Source of the DNA: Anabas testudineus
Taxonomy: Eukaryota; Chordata; Actinopteri; Anabantiformes; Anabantidae
Assembly (NCBI RefSeq): GCF_900324465.2
Contig: NC_046610.1
Coordinates: 13,558,984-13,622,983, forward strand
Direction: 5' to 3'
Length of the DNA: 64,000 bases
The first letter of the stretch is position 1, and each line of letters begins with the position of its first letter. The translations under genes were made by a program, and so were the position numbers. Of the stretch, positions 1 to 11,896 are shown one piece after another. The notes under the pieces are model-generated. The model had not been told where the DNA came from and ran no database searches. It saw only the letters and a list, made by a program, of their open reading frames with translations.

Positions 1-75
1 TATTTTATGAATATAATTACATAATTACAATTTATCATACATTGACTGACCTAAACATGTCTGGCTTTGATTCAG

Positions 76-213
76 ACTCCAGTGAGACACATTGCCCAAC
101 TTCAACCCATCGTCTGTCTCCAGAAGACGCTGCCCTTCTCTTTGTGTCCAGCTATTGCTGTTGTCCCTTTATACTCTCCTGTCCTTTTGTTTGTCAGTTC
201 TGTCAGAAAACAG
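76..213 (+). CDS. Transmembrane exon of a third V-set receptor gene (3' part only)
   Basis: This exon has a clean acceptor (ttcag) and donor (gtatgt), is 138 nt long with phase 2-in/1-out, and so matches the transmembrane exon of the receptor gene at 11.9-13.3 kb in length and phase. Both exons end in CQKTG. The translation has a hydrophobic stretch rich in cysteine (SSYCCCPFILSC) where the relative has VLSSYLAFILVYH. The Ig-domain exon must lie left of the window. I could not find the expected 62 nt tail exon or a terminal exon downstream; an AATAAA occurs at 582-587. It may be a real gene with a different tail or a decaying copy. The homology rests on exon length, phase and the CQKTG end, so the assignment is moderate. 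Confidence 0.5.
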
Positions 214-299
214 GTATGTTTTTGTTTTTTCATTTAAAGAAAACTAGCTACAGATTAAAAGGTATTTTACTTTACAGTATTTTATGTCAGTAATCATAT

Positions 300-1095
300 A
301 CATTTACTTTACACATCACAACCCAATGAATCAATTGACTGAATGAGTCAATTTAGTGTATTTCACACAGTCTTATTATGCTTCACACATATCTCTTTCC
401 ATCTTTATCCTTATCTGATGGATACACACACACACACACTGCATTTAGCCTGTAAGAGCCTGGGAAGTATTTGATTATTATTGCCTTTTGTTTATTATGC
501 TCTTACAGTATTCAATGTATTGTGGATGTTGTTAGTGTAATGTCTGTGTAAAGTTATATTTGACTAATTTTATTATGAATTAATAAAAGTAATAAATGGT
601 AAGTCATTTGTGACACTGATTTGTGCAACAGATTTTATCAGACTGATCTGAATGTCTGAATGGCGATATTCATGTAGTTTGCACCCTTGTTGCAAACTGC
701 CTTTGTATGTTCCAGTGGCTGCACAATCATTGAATTCGACTACAACCGTCCTAAACAAAAGTTTTGTTAAAGACAAAGGTGTCCGAAAATTTTATATTAG
801 ACACTGATCAGACAAAGATTGGAAGCATTTGCAAGTTTTAGTTCTTATTATTTGTCTTTTAATTCAGTATAATTTTGGATTTTCAAATTAAGTTACCTGA
901 CCATTTTCACTTTAACAGTTAGAGGAACCCATAGTACCAGGGAGACACAGGAAAAGCACCCAGGTGGCAGATTCGAGCACAGGTTGTTCTACAGTAGCTG
1001 TATGTTTCTGGACTATTGTGAGCCCCCAAAGCACTGTACACAGCTGCCTGTCCGCAGTAATTTCCCCATGGAAAGCAATAAAGTATTAGTAGTTT

Positions 1096-1134
<39 letters not shown>

Positions 1135-2064
1135 CATTGTTTCTATATTCTAAATGGTTAAACTGTTGGAACTTCATATTACCAATAATTGTCTTGCAGT
1201 CTGTTGGGCTAGCGGATTCACAGCCCAGTGCTTTTACAAAACTCATTTGATGCCTGGCATTTTATTTAATTCAGCAGGGACATTTGTGTCAAGGTTTTAA
1301 TCATTTATTGCAGCAACATGCATTTTAGTTTGGTGGTGCTCTGCTCGTGTAATGCTCTGAAATAAATGTGAGCGACCATGGCAGAGATTGTCACTGAGCT
1401 CACAAATCTCCCTGGCAAAGCCAGCGAATTAGATTTGTGAAAGCAGACAGCAGAGTAGCAGTGAGGTTTCAGAGCTCAGTGTTGTTGTATATAGACTTAG
1501 TGAGTGACAAACGTATACATGGACTGATTACTGTGAGAGAGAGGTTAGGTATGGAAAATATGACCATCAAAACACCTTAATGACCTCAGTGCACCATCGA
1601 ACTATTAGAAATCTACTCTGACATGAAAACAACTGTTAACCATAGAACATGTTCTCTTGTCAAAGGCATGTTTTTACAGAGGTCATATTTTTATTCTGGG
1701 GTTCAATTAAAATAGTTTAGGACAATTTAATTGAGTCTGTGCAGAGAGAGGACTCAGGAATTTTTTTGGGAGGCTACAGAGTAAGTATATAAATTGTATA
1801 CATTGTTTAAATGTATAAATTAGGTTTTTGCAAGTTATGATCATCAATTTAACCTTTAGAAACAGCCATGTCACAAAAGCATAGTGTGTTTCATATTGAC
1901 ATGTAGTCCTGGGTGTGAACTTTGCAAGAGTCAAGGAAAACAGCTGGGGATTCTTTTGCATGAGATTTAAAAGTTTAAGTTGAGACAGCACAATAGTAGT
2001 TATAGTTTATTAAATTCTCTGAGGACAATCACTAAAGACCTTATGTTACTAATGTTGTGTCGTA
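300..2064. other. Gene-free interval with simple repeats
   Basis: No convincing exon was found. A short CA run lies near 425-440. A retroposon-like 3' tail and a TTG run lie at about 1050-1134 and are listed separately. The rest is AT-rich unique-looking DNA. Confidence 0.5.
1050..1134 (+). repeat. Retroposon 3' tail followed by (TTG)n
   Basis: The sequence around 1060-1095 reads 'aatttcccc..gg..aataaagta', followed by about 12 copies of TTG at 1097-1134. The same tail style, again followed by GTT repeats, occurs at 3680-3744. In fish genomes such 'aatttccct..gggat.aataaagt' tails end LINE or SINE copies. The body of this copy is too decayed to classify. Confidence 0.5.
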
Positions 2065-2660
2065 TTGAAGGTCTAGCAGGAAAGAAGAGATCTTCTATCT
2101 CAGAGAAGTTGAGATGAAGATGTCTTTCTCTCATTTAAGCAGAGATTTGAAAAAAGACATGCAGAGATGTGAATGAAATAGTGTCAGAGATGAGATAGAG
2201 TCATCCTCTGAAAAGTACAGGAAGAGTTGTGTGTCATCAGCATAGCAAGAATAGGAAAAACAATGCAAGTGGATAATGGAAAGTAGGGATGTAGTATAGA
2301 TGGAAAAAAGTAGAGGACCAAGAACTAAGCCCCGCGGCACGCCAGTGGAGAGGCAGTAAGAGTTAGAAACTTGCCTCTACCAAGATACTTTGAAGGTTTG
2401 TCCAGACAAGAAAGACTTAAGCCAGGTCAGAGCTGCACCAGTGATGCCCAAACGAGCGAGTTTAGACAGGAGGATCTGGTGGTTTATCATGTCAAAGGCT
2501 GCAGATAGGTCAAGTAAGATTTGAACAGAATTCAACAACCTTCAGGAGTGCTATTTCTGTGGAGTGACCACTCTTGAAGCCAGACTGATTGACATCAAGG
2601 AGGTCAAGGAGGAGGTATTAAGACTTGATTAAAGTGATTTTGCCAATTATTGCTTCCATT
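2065..2660 (-). mobile_element. L2-like LINE fragment (reverse transcriptase region)
   Basis: Read on the minus strand, 2131-2340 encodes '[19 protein letters not shown]' followed by [12 protein letters not shown]. These are the conserved VLGPLLF block and the YADD catalytic box of a non-LTR reverse transcriptase. Flanking DNA to about 2660 resembles the minus-strand copy at 15.6-16.3 kb over several hundred bases (for example 'gtgtgtcatcagcat' and 'gggatgtagtatagatgg' in both). The copy is truncated and frameshifted, and so non-functional. The L2 assignment is from the style of the RT motifs and is not tested by search. Confidence 0.8.
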
Positions 2661-3599
2661 CACAAGGAGAAACCACGCAAACATGGAGGGGAAGTAGGTC
2701 ATACAAACTGAAATACTTTTATAAATAATAACTTTGAGTTAATTGATACTATATTATAATATGAAATAAATATAACATCAAATTTCTCAGTATTGGTCTC
2801 ATTGCATGTATTTTCTTATTTACATGGACCAATACTTCTATTCATTGTCACATGCATGCCACACAAATAAAATTTTACAAGCAATTCTGTTGAATTTCTT
2901 TTGATATGACATTTTAAAATTCAGTTTAGATGCATCCTGTTTCCACTGAAAGTTATTTCTGTCAACCAGTAGCATTTTTTGCTGATGGAAGAAGCTTCTT
3001 CTGGCACATTTAGGAAGAAAGACTGAACAAAAAAAAGTTTTCAAACCACCAAGGATTCAGGCGAGCATTACTAAAGCAGAGACATTAAGACCTCCTGGAA
3101 TCTGTCTGGTCTCTGTAGTCTCTCTGACAGAGCTGAAGAGATAGAAGAACCTGCCAGAGGGGAAATCCTGACAACACTCTGTTAATCCTTTTATAGAAGC
3201 TGGCTGGAAGCCAAATCTGGATACAGTGTGAAAGACAGTCATGGATTTTGCAAACATAAAGGTCATATGATTACACATTGTATTGTTTTTTGGACACTAA
3301 ACTCAGGTTTTTGCTTGAATGCTAAGTGTTAGATCAGGAAATACCATTTGTCACCTGGTGAATAAGCTGTGAAGCCGTTGGTGGCAGCATTAAGCTATTG
3401 TTACATTTATGAGTGGCAGAGACCAGGTGAGAAAATGAAAAGATGGACCAAACAGTTAAAAGCCATTCTTAAAGACCACCAGAGTACACATGGGCTAAAA
3501 CAGAAAAAAAAATGTTTTAAAAAAGCATAGCAACCCCAAGCATATATGTAGACAACAATGAACAACAATGATCAACAATGATAACATTTAATATAATAT

Positions 3600-3745
3600 T
3601 GTGACTCAGTTGGTAGGCTCAGTTCCCTGGACAAGACACTGAACTCCAAACCCTTGGTGCCTCAAGGGCTGGGCCGTCCACAAAGAATTTCCCTAAGGGA
3701 ATTAATAAAGTATTTATTATTGTTGTTGTTGTTGTTGTTGTTGTT
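3600..3745 (+). repeat. SINE-like remnant with (GTT)n tail
   Basis: The left part, 'gtgactcagttggtaggctc', resembles a tRNA A-box region. It is followed by 'ctggacaagacactgaa', then the tail 'aatttccctaagggaattaa' with taaagt, ATT and GTT repeats up to 3744. This layout of tRNA-like head, short body and LINE-type tail fits an old, internally shortened SINE. No clear B box remains. Confidence 0.5.
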
Positions 3746-4039
3746 ATCATAACTCAAAGCGACAGGAAACACATTGTATGTATTGTTGCTTTTGTTGTTG
3801 TAGCTTTCTTTATGTACCGTACATCTTTTAGCTTACTGACTGCCCCCACAAACCACGTAGGTTCAAAGACAGCACTGATCGTAAAAGTTACCTCAGCCAT
3901 CATGTAACTTATGTGATCACAGGAAACCCACACTGAAAAATAGACCCTAACATGACTACAGAGCTCTAGCATGGGAAAGGCCTAAGAATTTATACTAGCT
4001 TAAAAAATCAATAATTTTAGCAAAGCGGAAGAAGGCAGT

Positions 4040-4600
4040 TCCAGTGATTTCTTTTATATATGATGTAAAGGAGATATCCTGGTCAAAGATATCTCTGAGA
4101 TTCCTGAGAGTATTACCTAAGGCCAGTGTTATGTCATCTAGGGTAAGATATGATTAGTCATCACATCTCAAAGTGTCTGAATTTAGAGGTAAAAGATTAG
4201 AAGACATCCAGGCCTTCATGTCTTTTAAGCATGTTTGAAGTTTAATTAATTCATTAGCTTATTCTGCTTTAATACACAAACATAAAAATAGCAATCATCT
4301 AAATAGCAATGGATATTTATAGAGTGTTTCCTAATAATATTGTCCAAGGGGGGCATATATAGAGTGAAAGGAATTGGTCCAAGCACAGAACCCTGTGGAA
4401 TTCCATAACTTACTTTGGTGTACATGGAAGACTTATATTTAACATGCACAAACTGGAATCTATCTGATAGATAAGATTTAAACCAGCCCAGTGCTGTCCC
4501 TGCCTGTGGTAGTAGCCTGTTAGTAAAGATAGATTGATCTGATCTAATGTGGACGTACTGATCAAGATAAAATATCTTTCAGCAGTCTAGTCAGGATGGT
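4040..4600 (-). mobile_element. L2-like LINE fragment (reverse transcriptase region)
   Basis: On the minus strand, 4246-4449 encodes YGIPQGSVLGPIPFTLYM and then NIIRKHSINIHCYLDDC. This is the PQGSVLGP block followed by a decayed catalytic box (YLDD instead of YADD). It is a second, more divergent reverse-transcriptase fragment in the same orientation as the copy at 2.1 kb. Neither has intact reading frames outside this block. Confidence 0.75.
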
Positions 4601-5424
4601 GTCTAAGAGACGTGCAATTTATTTGTAAAGAAATGCTTATGCTGACCACTTTTTGTGACCACTCCTGAATGATTAAGGCAAGTCCGGTTTACCACTGATG
4701 GTCTGAAAAAGAATGACGAGGTGACAGCAAAGTCCTGGAGAGCGTTTCTGACTTTAGGTAAAATTGTCCATCAGAAAATAGAAATACTTAGAGTAAATGT
4801 TTCAGTTACTCTTTGCAGAGGTGACATCTGTTGAGCATTGCTTTTACCTGGAGAAAATGCCCCACATGTACAGTACAGGGTAGACAAGAGGGTGCAGATG
4901 ATAACACCAGCATCAGCTGTACACCACATCTAAAACCAAATCAAAATCTGACACAGATCGAAAGCATGCTTACACAACTTTCTTTTCATATGTATACATT
5001 TCAAATATGGGGCAGTGGAGACTTTAAGGAAATGCCTACGCCAGATCAGATATGAACCCTGTACCTAAACTTAAACACTACCTACTTCAGATAGGACGAT
5101 AGTTTCCACATACAGAAGCAGTTTGCTGTTTGTTTCTAACTGATGCATGACAGAAATAGAGAGCACATCCTTCAATAAAGCAATGTGAAACCACTTTAGT
5201 TTAGAGTCTGGACAACTCTTGGGCCAAAAATATAAGCCATCACATCAAGTTCACATAGGAAAACAATAGAGACTGGCTTTGTTAGTCTAAGCAATGCACA
5301 TGAAACAAGACAGAAGCCTTGGTAGTGAAGTTGAAAGGAAACCCACTCATAACGATCAGTATTTATTTAAAGGCTCTCAACGCCCAAAGGGAATACAAGC
5401 AGCAGTTTCTTTCACCAACAGGCC

Positions 5425-5700
5425 ATGAATATGCCTACAAGTACTGAGACGATTGGTGAAGAGAACAAACGCCTCAAAGAAGCTTTAAAAGATTGTGACT
5501 ACCCAAAGTGGGCCTTTGTAAAAACAGCTACAAAAAGAACAGGCACTGCATCGCAGTCGCTCTGTACATGGGTACGGCATCTGAGAGACTCAGGACAATC
5601 TTCAACAGTGGCATCTCTGTCTTTTTTCAAAGTCACCACCACACAGAGACACAGGTTTTTCTGCCACTAGGACCATGCACAGAAAGTAGCAAACTGTGGT
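5425..5700 (+). mobile_element. Degraded Penelope-like retroelement fragment
   Basis: The + strand gives 'NKRLKEALKDCDYPKWAFVK', and a neighbouring frame gives 'ASERLRTIFNSGISVFFQ'. Together they recall the linker before the GIY-YIG nuclease in fish Penelope-like elements ('LK.AL..C.YP.WAF.K' and 'VSEKLRRIF...I.V.FKP'). It is a short broken fossil. The family call is from memory of the motif and is moderate at best. Confidence 0.45.
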
Positions 5701-5819
5701 GACCTACACAGTGGGAGGACAAGCTACTGGTGAACAAAAGCACAGCCAGTCATAGATGAGGCAGTTGTTTGGGTCAATACTTCCATCCAACAGTGCTCCT
5801 ACTTAATATTGGAAACATT

Positions 5820-5862
5820 TAATGTATAATGTATAATGTATAATGTATAATGTATAATGTAA
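5820..5862. repeat. Seven-base tandem repeat (aatgtat)n
   Basis: About six uninterrupted copies of the 7-base unit aatgtat occur just upstream of the first complete receptor gene. This is a simple satellite with no evident function. Confidence 0.9.
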
Positions 5863-6097
5863 CGTGTACATGGTGCCCCCCTTAGTGAAAGGTGTTGTAA
5901 AATTTCTTAAGATTTTATCTTGCTAAATCTGTGCCAGAACCTTATGTAGCATCACAGCATCAAACAACCACAGACGCATTTGTTCCATTCAGCCAGCCAA
6001 TCAACATTTGCATTTCCTTTAATAGATACGTCTGCGCAGGTTTAACATGTGAGTTAGAACAGGTCGACTGTCTTACAACTTCAGCTCTTCAGCGCAC

Positions 6098-7835
6098 ATG
6101 GATAAGTTGTATACTTTAATTATCTTTCTCTTAGGTAAATTTCTGATTTCTTGTTATAAAGTTAAATTTAATAGAATAATCTAGTGCCACATTTTCTTGT
6201 TGTTGAGTAAAATGCATTAATAAGTAAAAATGAATAAATACCTGCTTCTTTAGTTTCTATTTCAGGAGTTAATGCTACCAGTCAAGTTCAGGTCTCTGGA
6301 CCTATGCTGGAGTTGCCTGTCAGACTAGGAGACAACATCACTCTCTACTGTGACTGTAAAACATCTAGCGGAGTGTACATAAGGTGGTACAGGATCTGTT
6401 CTCATGTGAACCAGCCTTCACTAGTTCTGAGCACCAGATACCCACATGAAATGGAATTAATGGACAAAGACGACAGCAACGGTTTTCTGAATCCCTTCCC
6501 TCGTTTCCATTTTGTGAAAAACCAGTCCTCTGAATCCTACGACCTGCTGATTTTGAACATCACTGATTCTGACGAAGGCCTCTATTACTGTGGAACTGAA
6601 CAGCTGAAGGTGGAGGATGAGATAAAACTGAATCAAAAATATGTTTACAGCTACAGCAATGTCACAACCAGGATCTTTTTGTGTAAGTAAATCTGGTCTG
6701 ACTTTTCTTAGTTGTCTAAGCAATAATTCACAATTTGATTAATTAATCCCCAAAAGGTAGAAAAAACGTAATGGAGAAGGCAAAAGCACTGTTCCCGAAC
6801 AATACTGCATGTACAATATACACTTAATAAATAATGTTTTTTTTTTTTTCAGATGTAATTTGTTCAATTAGACTTTGATAGTAGCCAAAAGCAATAAAGG
6901 TGGATCAAACAGGAAAGGGTTGATGGGTCACATTTCATAAAAGTTATTTATCTATTTTGTTTTATTTTTAAAATTTTAGAACCAGCAAATTTATGTTGAT
7001 ATTACTGTGGAGTGGATGTTTATTTAATAACAAGTTTTTTAGATATATAATGCACAGATATCATTTTACCAAGAAAATTCAAAATAAATCATTTCATGAG
7101 ATAAGAATTACAGCTAATCGACATAACTTTGTTTGGTTTTGTTTTGTTTTTTCAGTTGAACCGCATTATCAAACGAATCCTCAAGATTGTGGTCTGTGCT
7201 GGAAACTGCTGTTCTATTTGTGTCCGACTTGTGCTGTTTTCTCCTCTCTCCTCTCCTCCCTTCTGGTTTATCACTTCAGTAAGAAAACAGGTATCTGCTC
7301 CGTTGTAGTCTTCTTCCCTTAGTTCTCTGTTATGCAAATGATCAGATCTCTTCTCTGGATATATTTTTTGTTTTTATTCTACTTATTACACAAAACTGGC
7401 TTCAGATAATTACGCTTCTCTCACAGTTTTCCAGGTTGATAATGATGCTTTATATGTTTCTACAGGTAAAGACGGTCACTTTAATGAGAAAAGATTTGAA
7501 ACCAGAGGTCTCACAAAAGAAAATCAGGTAATTTATGGGATTTATCCTTTCTAATAAGTATTATTTCGACCAGTAGCCATAGGTTTTGTTTTTGAAACTG
7601 TTGAACAAAACACGCTTCAGACATACAATACAACAACCAGCATCAGTGAAATGAGATAAGTTATGGTGTTACCAGTACAAGATCATACATCTAAACAACA
7701 AATGTCAAATCTCAGGATGAAGATGTGTGTTATGCTGCACTGGAAATCCGACAGGCGTCAAAGAAAGTGAAGAAGACGGAATCCCAGAGTTCAGATTTCT
7801 GCACTTATTCCGACATCAATACCTGCAGGATGTAA
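6098..7835 (+). CDS. V-set immunoglobulin receptor with ITIM-like tail
   Basis: Five exons, each with AG/GT borders and compatible phase: 6098-6134 (signal peptide), 6266-6682 (V domain), 7156-7290 (transmembrane), 7466-7527 and 7716-7835, giving 256 aa. The leader is MDKLYTLIIFLLG. The Ig V domain has Cys41, Trp53 and Cys121 in D.GLYYCG, plus extra cysteines at 43 and 57. N-glycosylation sequons include NIT and NQS. Residues about 169-191 are hydrophobic and form the membrane span, with no charged residue in the core. The cytoplasmic tail contains VCYAAL (Tyr223), which fits the inhibitory ITIM pattern V.Y..L, and a second tyrosine in TYSDI (Tyr248). It is likely a leukocyte surface inhibitory receptor recruiting SH2 phosphatases. 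I do not recognise the exact family (NITR-, CD300- or other fish V-set receptor). AATAAA at 8594-8599 could end the mRNA. Confidence 0.85.
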
Positions 7836-10800
7836 AGTGTGTTTGATTACAAAATGTAAAGTGTGTTTTATTACAGAAATGAAAATGACAAATTTTGTAA
7901 AATCATAATTGATATTTATGAAATTCTACTCAAGTTAAAGTGAATCAGGAGTCGGCTGCCTGTTTAATGCAGGTACTATGTTCATTTCTGTTTCTCAGCA
8001 AAGGCACTTCAGCAACTTCCTGAAGATGCATTTCACATTTGCCTTCTCCCATCACTTTGTGTAACAGTAACACAGTATATGAGTTCCATGGTAATGTGAT
8101 TGTATTACATTACACAAGTCTATGTCATAGTACAGCAGCTCAGTTAGGTGCTAGGACCATGGAACCAGGGCAAATACACTTCTATACAAGTTCAGGCAAT
8201 GCTCAGTACTCAGGTGATACAATCTTTCCTTTTCCTTTTTATTGCTCTCAGATTTTTCTTTTTTTGTTTGTTTGTTTGCATCTCAGGTGCCTGTTATGAA
8301 AACTACTAAATGTAGACTATGTAGTTGTTTATAATAATGCATTTCACATGTAACTATGTAATTTTTTTTGGGCTTATGTAGTGCCAGTGAAATGTTTGAA
8401 TACCAATATCTTTGATGTCATAATGATAACATTTTACAAATGTGCACAGCTTCTATACTTATCTTACAAATCACATGGACCCTACCAGGTCCACTTTGTA
8501 AGACTGCATGCCGCATTATACTTTATTGTTCCCCTTATATCGTCTGCTCTTGGGTTGTTTGTTGTTTGTGGTTGTTTGACCTGAGGTTTCTTTAATAAAC
8601 TATTATTACTTCCAATGCTGTGAAGCTTGGGTGGTGAAGGCATCAGCAACAAAACTCAATGAGCTGATACGAAAAGAAGAGTCAGTCAGAAAAACCTGCA
8701 CCAAACTGCCTATGAGCTCAGAGAGAGATTAATGCAAGCAAGAACAAAAGAAAGAAAAAACCTGCTATGTGTGCATAGTTTAAAAACTAGTTTGTCAATA
8801 GTATTTTTTTTTTTAAATATCAATGGTGAAATAAAAATCCTAACTCTTAAGATATTAATTTGAAAATTAACATAAAATATCTAAACTGTTTTTGGTTGTC
8901 GGTGTTGCTGGCTGTTCATATCACACTTAATTTTTGTTCTTTTCTTCTTATGTAGACATAAAATGTAATGTAATGTATGTACAATAGAAAGAAATGCAGC
9001 TTTCAGTACAGGTTATATTTTAACAATAATAACAAATGAACAAGATTAGGCGTGTCCACTTACAAACTAACTAGTCTCCACTAGTTAGTTAGTTTAAATA
9101 ATAATTAAGTATGGTTACAAAAGTGTTTGGTCATAGACCAAAGTGCTGCACAAACACATTGTTTTACCTTAGCTAGAACTGTAGATGAGTTTCTGTTTCT
9201 CTTAAATTAGCAGTCAGCCCTTTGAACAATTTAAATGTGCTGGAGCTGATTCTGTGACACAGAATAAGACTTATAGTTAATATAGTATATAATTAATCTG
9301 TGCAAAAAAAAAAAAAAAGAAAAACCCACATAAACTAATATATCTTATAACTTAAATGTTATTTAAAGAATTTATTAGAATCAGCTTAGAGGACACCACT
9401 GCCAGTCCACCGCAGGGCAGAATTACAGAGACAGACAACTGTTCACATTCACATTCACGCACACAGAGTGATTAAGTAACCCTAACCTAACGTGCATGTC
9501 TTTGGAGGGGAGAACTTCTACTGTATTTGTATATGTGTATATGAGTTGTTTGCTGAGACATGCAGAGAGTGGTTTCATCAGTCATTGAGGTCATAGTGAA
9601 AATACAGTTTGCTGTTTGTCTGCTTCTTTATATCAGAAGCACAAACAAATGTGTTTGCATTAATTTGTAATAAATGTGAATGGATTGTGACATGTATTCA
9701 GCATTTTATATATCTTAGTCTTCACTCTAACTTATATTTTGTGTCTCTACCATCCATGAGGGGATTATTCATTGAAAATGCGAAACAAGTAGAAACAAAT
9801 CAGATTCTTGTTTGTCAAAAACACGTTTTGTTCTTATTCCGACACAGCAAACCTCGCACGAATATGCGGTGAACAGAGAGCTATTTTAAAACAAGCAGAT
9901 CACACCTCAAGCATACTTGTGCATGCACACAGGCAACAGGGAACAGGCTGCATCACTTTATCTATGTTCCACATAAAATGAAAGAGCGCGGTGGTTGTTG
10001 CAAGTTATGACCAAGGAGGTTTGAGACTTTTTTTTTCTTTCTGTCATCTCACCTCCTCCTCCAGTTTCCTCTGAGGCCGTGAGAGAACGTCTGCGTCTAG
10101 ACATGGATGCAATGATTTTTAGTTGTCTGTCAACAATAATCTCTTTCCAAGAGTGAAGAAAGGGTTTCTGGGTCTTTAAATGCTTTTCATTACAGCCTGA
10201 TTTCATTCATTTGGAAATTTGTGATCCAGTTAATCTTCTCCTTCCATGTATAACATTTATTTTAGGAGAATATTCATTTTTAAAGTGGAAGATGTGATCT
10301 GAGCTTTAAAATGTGCATCAGTTGTATAGAAAGAAGAAACATGGATCTGAGTTGGTATACAGTGCTGTATAACAATGCTGTGTTACTTATGCAGCTCTTC
10401 CTCCAAAAAGAACTGATATTACATTATAGTTGCATAATAATTGCAGTGTCAAATTGTTTCTCGTATGGAGCTCCCTCATAGTCAAATATTAAAGGTGCAT
10501 GCCGCATAACTGCAGCGTCACAGGTTTTTCATAAAGCACATGCCCATTGAGATTTATTTATAGAACAATATTAATATCAATTGCCATCAAATATAGCTCA
10601 AGGAACCACTGTGACAGAACCTGTCATGGACATTTGTCATGTTCATGAACATGTAAAGAATAAGAAATAACAAGCACCAAGATGAGATACTTCGTAACAG
10701 ATGTAGCTGCTTTCATTACAAGACACAATAAAATCCTGAATGATGTCATTTAAAGTACAGTCTTCAGACTCTATATGATTAAAAAAGTATGCCTAGAAAT

Positions 10801-11896
10801 CTGTTTTTTATAATCTGTAACTAGCCCACAGTTTATTTTAGAGTCACACAACAAAGAGTTTACAGATGAACTGTTTTTAAAAACTTATTTCAAATACTTA
10901 CAGAAACATGCAGATGGTGTAAGATTGAAGTTAAAGTTTTAAACTCTCCTGACCTCTAGTGGAGGTGATGAGTAACAACCCAGAAAAGCCACCAAAACCC
11001 AAATGTTTCTCCCACGGCAGTGTAAACGAAATTATATTGTGCACATACATATAGTAGTTAATATCATGACAAAAAAATATTTCTCAGTTTTATATGATCT
11101 ACCTGCAATTCAGTGTAAAAACATATATGCCCCTAGTGGAAGAAATACATGAAGCCAGTAGAATGTGTTAAATCTTTCACTAGATTCAGTTTATGAAGCA
11201 GAGATTGGATATTGAGTGGTGGAAATTGCCACCAAAACAAGGACAAAACAAATAAGTATATTTCTTGCAGTAACAACACAATATTACTGTACCTTAAAAC
11301 AGAATAGGTTGTCTGCTGGCAATGCTTATTTTCATTGTGACTAAACAAATCACAGGAACCAGTAATACGAATTACAATATGTTAACACCTATCAAAGTAT
11401 CACCAGACATTATTACAGGAACAGCTCATTAGTTCATCACAAAACAAAAAACATGACAAGCTAGTCCCTTCTTCTGGATAGAAGGGGAAACATCTTCATG
11501 AACTTAAAACAAGTCCAGTTGCCACTGAACAGCATTTTTGGGATAACCAGTAGCTCCATGACTGAGAATCGGTGTAAATCAGTCTGCTATTGTGTCATAT
11601 ATTTGTTGTGCAATGGAAACATGATCGTAGGCTATGATAAAGACTGTTAACAGGAAACTCACGGCTCTCATCTAGAGCAAACACACCAAAAAGGCTGTAG
11701 ATTGTGCTGTAGATTGTGTTCTCATTGAAACATTTTTGCTCTACATTGACCAAGTCTGCTTTTACCTTGTAGCAGCCATTTAACTAGCCAATCACCACCT
11801 GCATTTCCTTTAATGGAAATAACTGCACAAGTATAAATGGCATGCATAAGACATAATTCGTGATCTCTTTTGTCGTGCGGTCCCTGGTCTCAACAT
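7836..11896. other. Intergenic DNA between two receptor genes
   Basis: The first about 780 bases are the probable 3' UTR of the upstream receptor gene, with a poly(A) signal at 8594-8599. The remainder is AT-rich. Poly(A) lies near 9305-9318 and short inverted 'actagtt' motifs near 9060-9095. I saw no exon or recognisable transposon. Confidence 0.5.
8594..8599 (+). terminator. Possible poly(A) signal of the ITIM receptor gene
   Basis: AATAAA lies 759 bases downstream of the stop codon at 7833-7835 on the coding strand. It is the first canonical hexamer I noticed after the gene. Confidence 0.4.

Noticed and set aside
919-1137. Open frame with a poly-Asn run, and the poly-Cys frame opposite
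   Set aside because: Both are produced by the (TTG)n simple repeat at a retroposon tail.
5200-5862. CRISPR-like array suspected from the short repeats
   Set aside because: The 7-base unit is contiguous without spacers, and the genome is eukaryotic; it is a simple satellite.
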